NCBI GenBank assembly: GCA_004293815.1
Contig: RDZD01000022.1
Location: forward strand, 21,107-85,106
Direction: 5' to 3'
From: Cytophagales bacterium
Lineage (GTDB): Bacteria; Bacteroidota; Bacteroidia; Cytophagales; Bernardetiaceae
DNA: 64,000 nt
The first letter of the stretch is position 1, and each line of letters opens with the position of its first letter. Position numbers and translations under genes: made by a program. The notes under the pieces are model-generated. The model was given only the letters and a program-made list of their open reading frames with translations, did no database searches and had not been told where the DNA came from. Positions 1 to 8,673 of this stretch are shown piece after piece.

Positions 1-417
1 GGTTTGTTTCAAAACAACAAAAGCGATGCCAAGTCTGCCATGCTTAACTCTGCGCTTATCCTTAGCCCAGACCAAGAAGACGACGGGCTACTCACAGCTT
101 TTGAAGCAGCAAGCCTCAACCTGAGCGAAACTGAACTGGTGGTTCTTTCTGGCTGCGAAACAGCGATGGGCAAAATACAATACGGTGAGGGCGTGTATGG
201 TTTGCAGAGAGCCTTCCTAGCAGCAGGAGCCAAAAGCTTGGTGATGTCGCTTTGGCGTGTAGATGACCATGTTACGCAGGTTTTTATCAAGTATTTTTAT
301 GAGGAGCTGATGGTTTCTAAAGACAAGCAAAAGGCTTTGAAAACTGCCCAAAGGCGCGTTAGAAAAAATTATCCAGAGCCTTTCTACTGGGCGGCATTTA
401 TCCTAGTAGGAGTGTGA
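1..417 (+). CDS. CHAT domain protein, C-terminal part (partial)
   Basis: The reading frame is open at the left edge of the window and stops with TGA at 415-417, so only the last 138 residues are present. They match the end of a CHAT domain, a caspase-like peptidase fold. The strand carrying the catalytic cysteine reads LSGCETAMG, followed by the typical EGVYGLQRAFLAAGA helix, the SLWRVDD turn and a PFYWAAFILVG ending. The catalytic histidine would lie upstream, outside the window. In Cytophagales such domains usually follow many TPR repeats, but that part cannot be seen. CHAT proteins act as proteases or regulators, and the target here is unknown. The family call is sure; activity is inferred from the retained cysteine only. 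Confidence 0.88.
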   Translation, partial: GLFQNNKSDAKSAMLNSALILSPDQEDDGLLTAFEAASLNLSETELVVLSGCETAMGKIQYGEGVYGLQRAFLAAGAKSLVMSLWRVDDHVTQVFIKYFYEELMVSKDKQKALKTAQRRVRKNYPEPFYWAAFILVGV

Positions 418-674
418 GATGCAAGTTTATACTTGTTTTGGGGCTTTTGAGTGTTATTCTTATTTGCTATAAACCTTGAGAGATTTCTGGTTATCCAAAA
501 TGAAAAAATATTTTCTATTAAGGCTTAATTTAGTGCATTGAATTTTGAACTTTAGAATTGTTTCTATTTATTGCAAACTAAATGCGCTACACGGTGACTC
601 TTTTAAAAAAAGACCTCCACTATGTACTCAAGTAAGGCGCACTCAAAACAAAAATATTTGGCAGATTTAGACGT

Positions 675-2276
675 ATGGCGGTAATTATTAGAATGACTAA
701 GATGACCGACACCATGACCGAAGGCGTAATAGCCAACTGGCTTAAAGGTGAAGGCAGCAATGTGAAATCGGGCGACATCATTGCAGAAGTGGAAACCGAT
801 AAATCTACAATGGAATTTGAAAATTTTGAAGACGGAGTCATGCTCTACGTGGGTGTGAAAGCTGGCGATGCTGTACCGATTGATGCCCCAATAGCCATAG
901 TTGGCAAGGCGGGAGAGGACATTGCCGCGCTCAAAAGCCAGTTTGGCAATCAAGCTCCCACTGCTGCTCCTTTCTCTACTCCCCCTGCCGAACAGCCCAC
1001 GAAAACAGCTGCGCCTGCTGTAGATCTCAGCAGCATCAAAGCCGTAGCTGAACGCATGCCGCTCAAAACAGACACCATGACCGAAGGAGTCATCGCTAAA
1101 TGGCTTGTGCAGGTAGGCTCAAAAGTCAAATCAGGCGACATTGTAGGCGAAGTAGAAACCGACAAAGCGACTATGGAGCTAGAATGCTTCAGCGATGGCG
1201 TAGTGCTTTATATAGCTGTTGAAGCTGGACAAGCTGTACCAGTGAACGGCATTTATATGATTGTGGGCGAGGCTGGGGCCAACTACCAAGCTATTCTAGA
1301 CGCTGAAAAGGGTACTCCATCTGCAACGGTAACCGCAGTTAGTGTACAGGAAGCTGCTCCTGTTGAAGCAAGCAAACCCAATGCAACTGCTGCTTCCACG
1401 CCCACAGGCCGTATAGTAGCATCGCCTCTGGCCAAACGTTTAGCCAAAGAAAAAGGTTTAGATATCAATCTTTTGAAAGGCTCTGGTGAGTTTGGTCGCA
1501 TCATCAAACGCGATATTGATAATTATACACCAGCTGTAGCCGAAACCAAAACAGTTTCTGCACCTGCTGCACTGTCTTCTGGCTCTCCGTATCAGGAGTC
1601 TTTCCACACGGAACGCGTTTCGCAAATGCGTAAAACCATTGCGCGTCGCTTGAGTGAAAGCTTGTTTACTGCACCACACTTCTATTTGACGATGTCTATT
1701 AACATGGACAACGCCATCAAAGCTCGTAAGAGTATCAATGAAGTAGTCACTACAAAAGTGTCTTTTAACGATATGGTTATTAAGGCCGTTGCAGCAGCTC
1801 TCAAAAAACACCCCAAAGTCAATTCTTCATGGCTTGGAGACACCATACGCTACAACGAACATGTGCATGTAGGCGTGGCTGTGGCTGTGGACGAAGGCTT
1901 GCTTGTGCCAGTTATTCGCTTCACGGATACCAAGTCCTTGTCTCAAATAGGTGCAGAGGTGAAAGAGTTTGCCAAGCGTGCCAAAGATAAAAAGCTCCAG
2001 CCTGCCGACTGGGAAGGAAGTACCTTCACGGTTTCTAACTTGGGCATGTTCGGTATCGAAGAATTTACGGCTATCATCAACCCGCCTGATGCCTGTATCT
2101 TGGCTGTAGGTGGCATCAATGAAGTGCCTGTTGTTAAAAATGGACAAATAGTGGTGGGCAATGTGATGAAGGTGACCCTCTCCTGTGACCACCGTGTGGT
2201 GGACGGAGCGGTAGGTTCTGCATTTTTGCAAACTTTTAAATCACTTTTAGAAGACCCCATTAGGCTTTTGGCATGA
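675..2276 (+). CDS. pdhC: Dihydrolipoamide acyltransferase (E2), pyruvate dehydrogenase type
   Basis: E2 core of a 2-oxoacid dehydrogenase complex, which moves acetyl groups from E1 to CoA through lipoyl arms. The 533 residues hold two lipoyl domains with the lipoylated lysines at K43 (ETDKSTME) and K164 (ETDKATME), Ala/Pro-rich linkers, an E3/E1-binding domain at about 246-283, and the acyltransferase domain from about 305. The active-site motif DHRVVDG lies at 505-511, with H506 and D510 as the expected catalytic pair. Two lipoyl domains and the N-terminal MxxxIRMTKMTDTMTEG pattern favour the pyruvate enzyme over the 2-oxoglutarate one. The ATG at 675 gives the standard N-terminus. No E1 or E3 gene is adjacent, so partners are encoded elsewhere. 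Specificity for pyruvate is inferred. Confidence 0.9.
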   Translation: MAVIIRMTKMTDTMTEGVIANWLKGEGSNVKSGDIIAEVETDKSTMEFENFEDGVMLYVGVKAGDAVPIDAPIAIVGKAGEDIAALKSQFGNQAPTAAPFSTPPAEQPTKTAAPAVDLSSIKAVAERMPLKTDTMTEGVIAKWLVQVGSKVKSGDIVGEVETDKATMELECFSDGVVLYIAVEAGQAVPVNGIYMIVGEAGANYQAILDAEKGTPSATVTAVSVQEAAPVEASKPNATAASTPTGRIVASPLAKRLAKEKGLDINLLKGSGEFGRIIKRDIDNYTPAVAETKTVSAPAALSSGSPYQESFHTERVSQMRKTIARRLSESLFTAPHFYLTMSINMDNAIKARKSINEVVTTKVSFNDMVIKAVAAALKKHPKVNSSWLGDTIRYNEHVHVGVAVAVDEGLLVPVIRFTDTKSLSQIGAEVKEFAKRAKDKKLQPADWEGSTFTVSNLGMFGIEEFTAIINPPDACILAVGGINEVPVVKNGQIVVGNVMKVTLSCDHRVVDGAVGSAFLQTFKSLLEDPIRLLA

Positions 2277-2410
2277 TTTTGTTATACTTTGTAACAAGGC
2301 TATAACAATAATTACAAAGATTTGTGAGTTTTTAAGTAAAGAAACAATTAAGCACATACACTTTGTTCAAAATTGCTATTTAATTCTTAACAAAAGTATC
2401 TAATAACATC

Positions 2411-3076
2411 ATGAGCCGTCCTTACAGTTCAGTTTTATTCAAAATAAGTATCGTAGCACTACTTATGTGCTTTTTGGCCTCTTATAAGCTAAAAAGTTGG
2501 CAAGATTTAAGCAAACCCGAGTTCAAAATTTCTGAACGCGGCAGACCTGAAGCATGTGCGGATAGAGGTTGTATGTTTAAGTCAGGCTTTGTGCGCTGCG
2601 AAGAAAAAAAATGGGTAAACGTAGTACTCTATATCCAAAATCAGAGTGGATACTGGGAGCGCAAGGAGTTTAAAAGGCAAGGTCCTGGTTACATGAATCT
2701 TAGTCTTTCAGACTGCAAGTATACTGGCAACTACTACGCTTACGCTTGTTATCAAGACGATAAGCAGTGTGCCATACCAGAAAACCACGAAGTGGAAGCT
2801 ATGCACAATAAAAAAGACCAAACGCCTAAATTTAAGATTTTGAAAATCACGCGTGGGAAGTGCAGCACAGGGCAAGGCGAAAACGTGAAGTTTGAATCAG
2901 GATATGTTTACTCGCCTACAGGTGGTCAGGTAGAAATTACACTGTTTATGGAAAAATCAGACGGCAAATGGAGCAAAAAGCACTACACATTTAACGGTAC
3001 TGGTAACCTTAACTTGGCTGTAGATGGCTGTGACTTGACAGGCAACTACAAAACCATGATTCAATACGTAAAGTAA
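2411..3076 (+). CDS. Exported or membrane-anchored protein with duplicated Cys-containing domain
   Basis: Not recognised as a named family. The 221 residues start with one hydrophobic segment (about 8-25) that could be a signal peptide or anchor. They then contain two copies of a domain of about 80 residues. Copy 1 (about 36-115) and copy 2 (about 138-221) align through a phenylalanine-lysine-isoleucine start, a K/E-SGxV strand, a VxxxLx strand, a W-x-K/R-K segment and a closing C-x-x-TGNY motif (CKYTGNY and CDLTGNY). Paired cysteines in each copy suggest disulphides and an extracytoplasmic location. The gene stands alone between the E2 gene and the convergent prenyltransferase gene, and is followed by a hairpin at 3097-3139. 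Confidence 0.7.
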   Translation: MSRPYSSVLFKISIVALLMCFLASYKLKSWQDLSKPEFKISERGRPEACADRGCMFKSGFVRCEEKKWVNVVLYIQNQSGYWERKEFKRQGPGYMNLSLSDCKYTGNYYAYACYQDDKQCAIPENHEVEAMHNKKDQTPKFKILKITRGKCSTGQGENVKFESGYVYSPTGGQVEITLFMEKSDGKWSKKHYTFNGTGNLNLAVDGCDLTGNYKTMIQYVK

Positions 3077-3096
3077 CAAAAAAAAATCTTAATCAA

Positions 3097-3139
3097 TCAA
3101 AAAGAGAAATCTACTGTCTTGGTGGGTCTCTCTTTTTGA
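3097..3139 (+). terminator. Terminator hairpin between convergent genes
   Basis: An 11-bp perfect stem (3097-3107 with 3129-3139) encloses 21 bases, 20 bases after the stop of the 2411-3076 gene. The arms carry A and T runs on both sides, so it may also stop the leftward prenyltransferase transcript. Confidence 0.6.
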
Positions 3140-3253
3140 ATTTAAGTGAATTTCATCAGCAAACCATTCCAATGGGATACTCTTAGGAAACCTACTTTAA
3201 CTGGAATAGAAAAATCAAATAACGTCACAAACCATAGAGGATAAACCAGTCTT

Positions 3254-4141
3254 CTAATGCTGTTGAGTCCACATCAACCAGCTAAAAAAGCCAATCATGC
3301 CTAAGGCGGATAGGAGGTTAAGCCACATGGTATTTTGAAAATTGGCCTTGCTAGGATTACGGTAAGCAGACCAGAACCAATACATAAAAAATAAGAGTGT
3401 GGGCGAGAGAAAAATTTGAAAAAGCATCAATTCTTTTATGCTGAAATACTTCAAAAAGTAAACTGCGAACCCAGCCATAGTGAACAAAAAGCAAACCCCA
3501 GTAAACACGAAAGTACCTAGAATACCCAAGCGCAAACTTACGGTTTGATCACCCCTGCTAGCATCTTCCTTGTGTTGATAAATCTGTGTCATGGGGTAAG
3601 AGCCGCTCAAAAAGGCAAAACAGAGCAAGGCTGGCCACCAAACATTGGGGAGAGTGATATCAGACAGAGACAGCTGGTCTAAGCCCTGCCAAACCATCAA
3701 GAACGTCCAGCTACCTTGAAAAAAACCAATAGTAAACAGCGAAATCCAAGTTCTTTTTTTGAGACGTATGCTGGGGTGACTGTAGGCTTTGGAAGCCAAT
3801 CCATAAACGAGCAGCAAGAGCGCGAAGAGTGTTCCAAATCTGAACCAACCATAAGCTAAGGCTAGAGCATCTAATGCTAAAGACCAGTACAAAAGATCTT
3901 CTGTGACCTTTGGAGGATGCTTGAGACCTCCAATACTGCCCTCATCGCGGTCATAGTAGCTATTGTAGCCATTGCTGGCAGGATATACCAAAACGTGCAA
4001 AATGACAAACATCTCAACATAGCTAAGCAAGTTTACTTGCTCGCTACAGGCTGCTGCAAAAGAAAAAATAGGCATCAAAAACACCGAAAACGGAATCCGA
4101 AGGTGTTTGATTGTGGATATTGAAGGCCAAAATGAACGCAT
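3254..4141 (-). CDS. UbiA-family prenyltransferase
   Basis: Integral membrane aromatic prenyltransferase of the UbiA superfamily, 295 residues with about eight to nine hydrophobic segments. The first prenyl-diphosphate/Mg binding site is seen as NSYYDRDEG at 60-68 (N60, D64, D66). The second is HKEDASRGDQT at 191-201 (D194, D199). The acceptor cannot be read from sequence; menaquinone, carotenoid or other lipid substrates are all possible. It lies 110 bases downstream of efp on the same strand and may be read from the efp promoter. The ATG at 4141 gives a normal N-terminus directly before the first helix. Confidence 0.85.
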   Translation of the reverse strand: MRSFWPSISTIKHLRIPFSVFLMPIFSFAAACSEQVNLLSYVEMFVILHVLVYPASNGYNSYYDRDEGSIGGLKHPPKVTEDLLYWSLALDALALAYGWFRFGTLFALLLLVYGLASKAYSHPSIRLKKRTWISLFTIGFFQGSWTFLMVWQGLDQLSLSDITLPNVWWPALLCFAFLSGSYPMTQIYQHKEDASRGDQTVSLRLGILGTFVFTGVCFLFTMAGFAVYFLKYFSIKELMLFQIFLSPTLLFFMYWFWSAYRNPSKANFQNTMWLNLLSALGMIGFFSWLMWTQQH

Positions 4142-4251
4142 AAAAATAGTTAGTCAAAACACAAGATGGCCTCAAAACATAGCATCAAGCTTGTCAGGTC
4201 TTTGTACGAATCATCAATAACAAAAACCTGCAAAGCTGGAATGCAAATTAC

Positions 4252-4818
4252 TTATTTTTTAACGCGCTCCACGTACTCGTTAGCACGTGTATCTACCTTA
4301 ATTTTGTCACCTTGGTGTACAAAAAGAGGAACCATTACACGACCACCGCCCTCAAGATCAGCAGGTTTGAATGCACTTGTTGCAGTATCACCCTTGATAC
4401 CAGGCTCTGTGTAAACAATTTCTAACTCTACAAACTGAGGCAGATCGCAAGCTAAAACCGTTTCATTTTCAGCGTGTACCACCAACTCTACTTCCATACC
4501 ATCTTTGATATATTCTGGACGCTCTATCATAAACTCAGGAACCGTGATTTGCTCGTAAGTCTGATTGTGCATCATTGTATAGCCACTTTCTTCTTTGTAA
4601 AGAAACTGATACGGGCGACGCTCTATGCGTGCTGTGGTAATGCTATGACCAGCCGAAAAAGTGTGCTCAAGAACACGTCCATTTTTAACGTTACGCAATT
4701 TGGTTCTTACAAATGCGTTGCCTTTACCAGGCTTTACGTGCTGAAAATCTACTACAAAATAAAGGTCGCTGCTGAGTTCTACACAAAGCCCTTTGCGGAT
4801 GTCGGAAGTGTTAGCCAT
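4252..4818 (-). CDS. efp: Translation elongation factor P
   Basis: EF-P binds ribosomes stalled at proline runs and promotes peptide-bond formation. All 188 residues fit the family: an N-terminal KOW-like domain with the loop KPGKGNAF, where K32 is at the tip that is modified in many bacteria, then two OB-fold domains ending in GDKIKVDTRANEYVERV. No modification enzyme (epmA/epmB) is nearby. A consensus promoter lies at 4884-4914, leaving a leader of about 60 bases. Confidence 0.97.
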   Translation of the reverse strand: MANTSDIRKGLCVELSSDLYFVVDFQHVKPGKGNAFVRTKLRNVKNGRVLEHTFSAGHSITTARIERRPYQFLYKEESGYTMMHNQTYEQITVPEFMIERPEYIKDGMEVELVVHAENETVLACDLPQFVELEIVYTEPGIKGDTATSAFKPADLEGGGRVMVPLFVHQGDKIKVDTRANEYVERVKK

Positions 4819-4883
4819 AAGAATCTAACGAAATAATATACTGATAAACAGATGTTTGTAAAGTATTAAGCTTAAGAATTCCG

Positions 4884-4914
4884 CAAAGATAAAAGCTATT
4901 TTTTGAGTTTGCAA
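4884..4914 (-). promoter_or_regulatory. Bacteroidota-type promoter for efp
   Basis: Read on the minus strand this is TTTG, 20 bases, TATCTTTG (-33 box ending at 4912, -7 box at 4891-4884). It matches the TTTG/TAnnTTTG consensus of Bacteroidota primary sigma factor. Expected start of transcription is near 4878. Confidence 0.75.
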
Positions 4915-4966
4915 ACCCTATTTGCTGCTAAAAATGGAAAAAATGATTCTTTATGTACCCTTAAAC

Positions 4967-4998
4967 AAAATAGGCCGCCCTTTTGGACAGCCTATTTT
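4967..4998 (-). terminator. clpP terminator
   Basis: A 14-bp stem (4967-4980 with 4985-4998, loop of four) follows the clpP stop codon. Two positions are C-A mismatches if read rightward but G-U pairs if read leftward, which shows that it works on the minus strand. A T-rich tail follows in that direction. Confidence 0.8.
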
Positions 4999-5017
4999 AT
5001 TTATTGAAGGACAGAGC

Positions 5018-5701
5018 TTATCTCTTGCGAAGCACTTCGTCGATAAGGCCATACTCTTTGGCTTCGTCAGCTATCATCCAATAGTCGCGATCTGAGTCTC
5101 GCCAAATGGTATCATAATCCTTACCAGAGTGATGGCTTAATATTTCATACAATTCCTTTTTGAGAATTTGTACTTGCTTAGCCGTAATCTCTATATCAGA
5201 AGCTTGGCCGCGCGCGCCGCCCATAGGCTGGTGAATCATCACACGGGAGTGTGGCAAGGCAGAACGTTTACCATTATGACCAGCTGCTAAAAGAACTGCG
5301 CCCATAGAGGCCGCCATACCTGTACAAATAGTGGCCACATCTGGTTTTATATACTGCATGGTGTCATAAATACCCAAACCAGCATACACTGAACCACCAG
5401 GGCTGTTGATATAGATGAGAATATCTTTTTGATTATCCAAAGATTCCAAAAAGAGTAACTGGGCTGTGATGATATTAGCCACTACGTCGTCTACGCCCAC
5501 ACCCAAAAAGATAATTCTGTCCATCATCAAGCGTGAAAACACGTCCATTTGTGTAATATTGAGCGGACGCTCCTCTATGATGTAGGGGGTGATTTGGCTT
5601 TGAACACCACCGTTGAAATAGCTTGTGTACTGGTCAAAAGTGATGCTGTTGATGCCGTGGTGCTTGGTGGCGAACTTCTGAAACTCGTTGTGTGGTATCA
5701 T
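5018..5701 (-). CDS. clpP: ATP-dependent Clp protease proteolytic subunit
   Basis: Serine protease subunit that forms the tetradecameric chamber served by ClpX or ClpC. The 227 residues contain the triad S132 (MAASMGA), H157 (MIHQPMGG) and D206 (SDRDYWM). The N-terminal extension of about 35 residues is longer than the E. coli propeptide but common in this phylum. It is followed by its own terminator before efp. clpX is not adjacent in this window. The ATG at 5701 was kept because the frame starts there and the leader upstream is AT-rich non-coding. Confidence 0.96.
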   Translation of the reverse strand: MIPHNEFQKFATKHHGINSITFDQYTSYFNGGVQSQITPYIIEERPLNITQMDVFSRLMMDRIIFLGVGVDDVVANIITAQLLFLESLDNQKDILIYINSPGGSVYAGLGIYDTMQYIKPDVATICTGMAASMGAVLLAAGHNGKRSALPHSRVMIHQPMGGARGQASDIEITAKQVQILKKELYEILSHHSGKDYDTIWRDSDRDYWMIADEAKEYGLIDEVLRKR

Positions 5702-6098
5702 TTTTTAACGTTTTTTTAAGTGATTCGTGTGCAATGTAAAACCTTTGTTAATTAAAAACAAAGGACTGTTTGATTTTTATCAAACTAATCACCATTTGCA
5801 CTTTAAAAGCCTTACTTATGACAAAAAAGCGGTAAGTAAGACAAGGTGTCAGTACAAGAGATAAAACAATCTGCCTTTACGCAAGATTTGGCTTGGTTTG
5901 AATGGGCATTAAGAGGTTGAAGGTTTAATATCAAGTTTTTTAAACAATGATTCTGGTATTGCGTAAAAAAATAGCTAGTTTTGCGGCGCAATTTTGGGTA
6001 TTCTCAAAACTTTCTGTTTGCACAAAGTTTTAATACAGGCAGATACTGGCTTGAGCATTTTTGAGTTTTGCGCCAAAGCTACACATTGAACATTAAAA
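5702..6098. other. Intergenic region between divergent clpP and ccmF
   Basis: 397 AT-rich bases that must hold two divergent promoters. A -7 type box TAGTTTTG lies at 5976-5983 facing ccmF, but no TTG lies at the usual distance upstream (one at 5959 is only 14 bases away). No box was found for clpP. No coding sequence or RNA gene was recognised. Confidence 0.4.
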
Positions 6099-8615
6099 AT
6101 GGACACTCTCGCTGGCTTTTTAGGCCATTTGTTTATCATCGTAGCGTTTGTAAGTGCCGCACTTTCGGCTGTGGCCTACTACAAAGCTGAAAGCTCGGAA
6201 GGAGTAAATGCTCTTTCTTGGCAGAAAATAGCTCGTCTGGCATTTGGCACACACGCATTTTCGGTTTTAGGTACGATTTTTACCCTTTTTGGGCTTATTT
6301 ATTTGCACAGCTACCAATATCACTACGTTTGGAGTCATTCTTCCAATAATTTGCCTGTTTATTACATGATTTCCTGCTTTTGGGAAGGACAAGAGGGGAG
6401 TTTTCTGCTTTGGATATTCTGGCACGTTGTCTTAGCTTTTTTTGTGGCACGTAGGGCGGGCGTGTGGGAGCACAGTGCTATGTGTGTATTTGCAGCTGTA
6501 CAAGCTTTTCTTTGCTCCATGATTTTGGGCGTAGTTATACCCTATCTGGATCTAAAAATAGGTAGCTCTCCCTTTCTTTTGCTCAAGGAGGCCATGCCTA
6601 ACGCGCCTATTTTCAGTATGAACCCCAGTTTTGTGCCCACAGATGGCAATGGATTGAATCCTCTGCTTCAAAACTACTGGATGGTCATACACCCCCCTAC
6701 TCTTTTTTTAGGCTTTGCCCTTACACTTGTACCCTTTGCGTTTTTGATAGCTGGTATGCAAAAAAACAAGCCAGTTGAATGGATCAAACCTGCTCTCCCT
6801 TGGGCACTTTTAGGGGTGGCGGTGCTTGGTATAGGCATCATGATGGGAGCTTATTGGGCTTACGAAACGCTTAACTTTGAAGGCTACTGGAACTGGGATC
6901 CTGTAGAAAATGCTGTTTATGTCCCTTGGCTAGTATTAGTGGGTGCGGTTCACTTGATGTTTAGCCACACCAGAAGAAGCTCAGCAAGCAAATGGGCAGC
7001 GGCTTTAACCGCTTTATCTTTTATTTTGATTCTCTATTCTACGTTTTTAACACGCAGTGGTATTTTAGGAAACGCCTCCGTTCACTCATTCACAGATTTG
7101 GGGCTTTCTGGTCAATTGCTAATTTATTTGCTGTTCTTTTTAGGCGTTGCTATTTATTATTTGGCCTCAGCTTGGCGAAGTTTTCCAAAATCTGAGCGCG
7201 AGGTATCGCCCTATCATGGTGAGTTTTGGGTTTTTTTAGGTGCTTTGGCATTGTGCTTAGCAGCATTTCAGGTTTTAGTACCCACATCTATTCCTGTATA
7301 CAATGCTTTGTTGAAAAGCATGGGTGTGGAGTCTAACCTAGCTCCGCCCGCCGATCAAGTAGAGTTTTATACCAAATTTCAGTTGTGGTTTGGCATAGCT
7401 ATCGCATTCCTATCCGCCACGGCGCAGTTTTTTTGGTGGAATAGGCTTCAAATGAAGACTATTTTAGATGCCTTTGCAGTACCTTTGATTCTGACTATGT
7501 TGGTGTCGGCAGGCATTATTTACGGTCAAAGCATCAAAGATTGGCAACATATCGTACTCTTGACGGTGTCTGTTTATGCCTTGCTTTCTAACGTTAGTGT
7601 ATTGTGGCGCATGGCGCGTAGCAGTGTAAGCATTAATGGCGGTGCTGTGGCGCATATTGGTGTGGCACTCATGCTTATAGGCATTCTGATTTCGTCGGCA
7701 TTTTCTGAAGTGATTTCTCTCAACACAACAGGCTTGCTGTACAGCAAAGAGTTTTCTGAGGAAACTAACCGCAATAATCTGTTGCTCTTCCGTAATACGC
7801 CTCAAAAAATGCAGGCTTATACGATTACCTACAAAGGCCCTCGTGTGGATTCGCGCGATGCGGGTGAGTATATCAACCGCGACGATGTGCAGATACTGCC
7901 CAAAAACGCCCGAATGATTGCTAAAAAAGATCTTTACGATTCGGATAGTACGTTGATAGGAAAAAGAGGTGATACCTTGCAGGTTTATGGTGAAAATACC
8001 TATTACGAAGTGGATTTGGTGGATCAAGAAGGCAAAAAATTCACGCTCTTCCCACGTGTGCAGCTAAACCCTGATATGGGCACGGCAGCAAGCCCAGATA
8101 TCAGGCATTTCTGGAATGGTGATCTCTACGCGCACTTATCCAATATTCCAGACCCAGATAAGGAAGTTAAATGGAGTCCAGCAGATACTTTTGAAGTTTC
8201 ACTGCGTGATACCTTTGTTGTCAATGATTTTATTGCGGTTTTGGAGGAAGTAAGCAAGGGCGCACCCGAAGGAGACGAAGACTACCTGATTTACGCAAAA
8301 GTGCGTATCATGGACAATGGGGTAGACTATGAAGTAAAACCTAAGTTTAAACTCAAAGGCAGTATGGTAAGTAGGCCGCCCGAAATCATTGAGGCAGCGG
8401 GTATCAAAATGGTTTTTGAGAACATCAATCCAAACACCAACCGTTTTAAATTTTCTGTTCAAAGCACCCAAAAAGACTGGGTCATCATCAAAGCTCTTAG
8501 CAAACCTTTTGTGAATGTGCTTTGGATTGGTACATTGCTTATGGGCATAGGCACACTTATGGCTGTTTGGCAAAGGTTTAGAGACTGGAAAAATTCTCAA
8601 ACAGAAGAAGTTTAA
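6099..8615 (+). CDS. ccmF: Cytochrome c haem lyase CcmF/CcsA-type
   Basis: Large membrane protein (838 residues) that attaches haem to apocytochrome c in the periplasm. About fourteen hydrophobic segments are visible. Family motifs appear in order: HYVWSHSS (about 80), FWEGQEGSFLLW (about 104-115), NYWMVIHPPT (about 194), and the haem-binding WWD segment EGYWNWDPVENA (about 264-275). A large soluble loop of about 200 residues lies before the last helix, as in CcmF. The downstream genes hemH (59 bases) and ctaB supply haem, so a haem/cytochrome transcription unit is likely. No other ccm genes are next to it. Confidence 0.93.
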   Translation: MDTLAGFLGHLFIIVAFVSAALSAVAYYKAESSEGVNALSWQKIARLAFGTHAFSVLGTIFTLFGLIYLHSYQYHYVWSHSSNNLPVYYMISCFWEGQEGSFLLWIFWHVVLAFFVARRAGVWEHSAMCVFAAVQAFLCSMILGVVIPYLDLKIGSSPFLLLKEAMPNAPIFSMNPSFVPTDGNGLNPLLQNYWMVIHPPTLFLGFALTLVPFAFLIAGMQKNKPVEWIKPALPWALLGVAVLGIGIMMGAYWAYETLNFEGYWNWDPVENAVYVPWLVLVGAVHLMFSHTRRSSASKWAAALTALSFILILYSTFLTRSGILGNASVHSFTDLGLSGQLLIYLLFFLGVAIYYLASAWRSFPKSEREVSPYHGEFWVFLGALALCLAAFQVLVPTSIPVYNALLKSMGVESNLAPPADQVEFYTKFQLWFGIAIAFLSATAQFFWWNRLQMKTILDAFAVPLILTMLVSAGIIYGQSIKDWQHIVLLTVSVYALLSNVSVLWRMARSSVSINGGAVAHIGVALMLIGILISSAFSEVISLNTTGLLYSKEFSEETNRNNLLLFRNTPQKMQAYTITYKGPRVDSRDAGEYINRDDVQILPKNARMIAKKDLYDSDSTLIGKRGDTLQVYGENTYYEVDLVDQEGKKFTLFPRVQLNPDMGTAASPDIRHFWNGDLYAHLSNIPDPDKEVKWSPADTFEVSLRDTFVVNDFIAVLEEVSKGAPEGDEDYLIYAKVRIMDNGVDYEVKPKFKLKGSMVSRPPEIIEAAGIKMVFENINPNTNRFKFSVQSTQKDWVIIKALSKPFVNVLWIGTLLMGIGTLMAVWQRFRDWKNSQTEEV

Positions 8616-8673
8616 ATAAAAAGGAACTTTTGTCTTCAGATATTGTTTTGAAAAGCAAAAACGAACACCAGAT

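Noticed and set aside
1..417. CHAT and caspase-like genes at the two ends of the window as one death or defence system
   Set aside because: They are about 60 kb apart with housekeeping genes between and have no shared features beyond the fold class.
603..953. Leftward frame of 116 codons overlapping the E2 gene start
   Set aside because: Antisense to the first lipoyl domain; no family similarity.
4474..4836. Rightward frame of 120 codons over efp
   Set aside because: Antisense to efp, which is certain; no domain.
7464..8027. Leftward open frame of 187 codons inside ccmF
   Set aside because: Lies wholly antisense to a well-supported gene; composition (His/Ile/Arg-rich, no domain) is that of a reverse-frame shadow.
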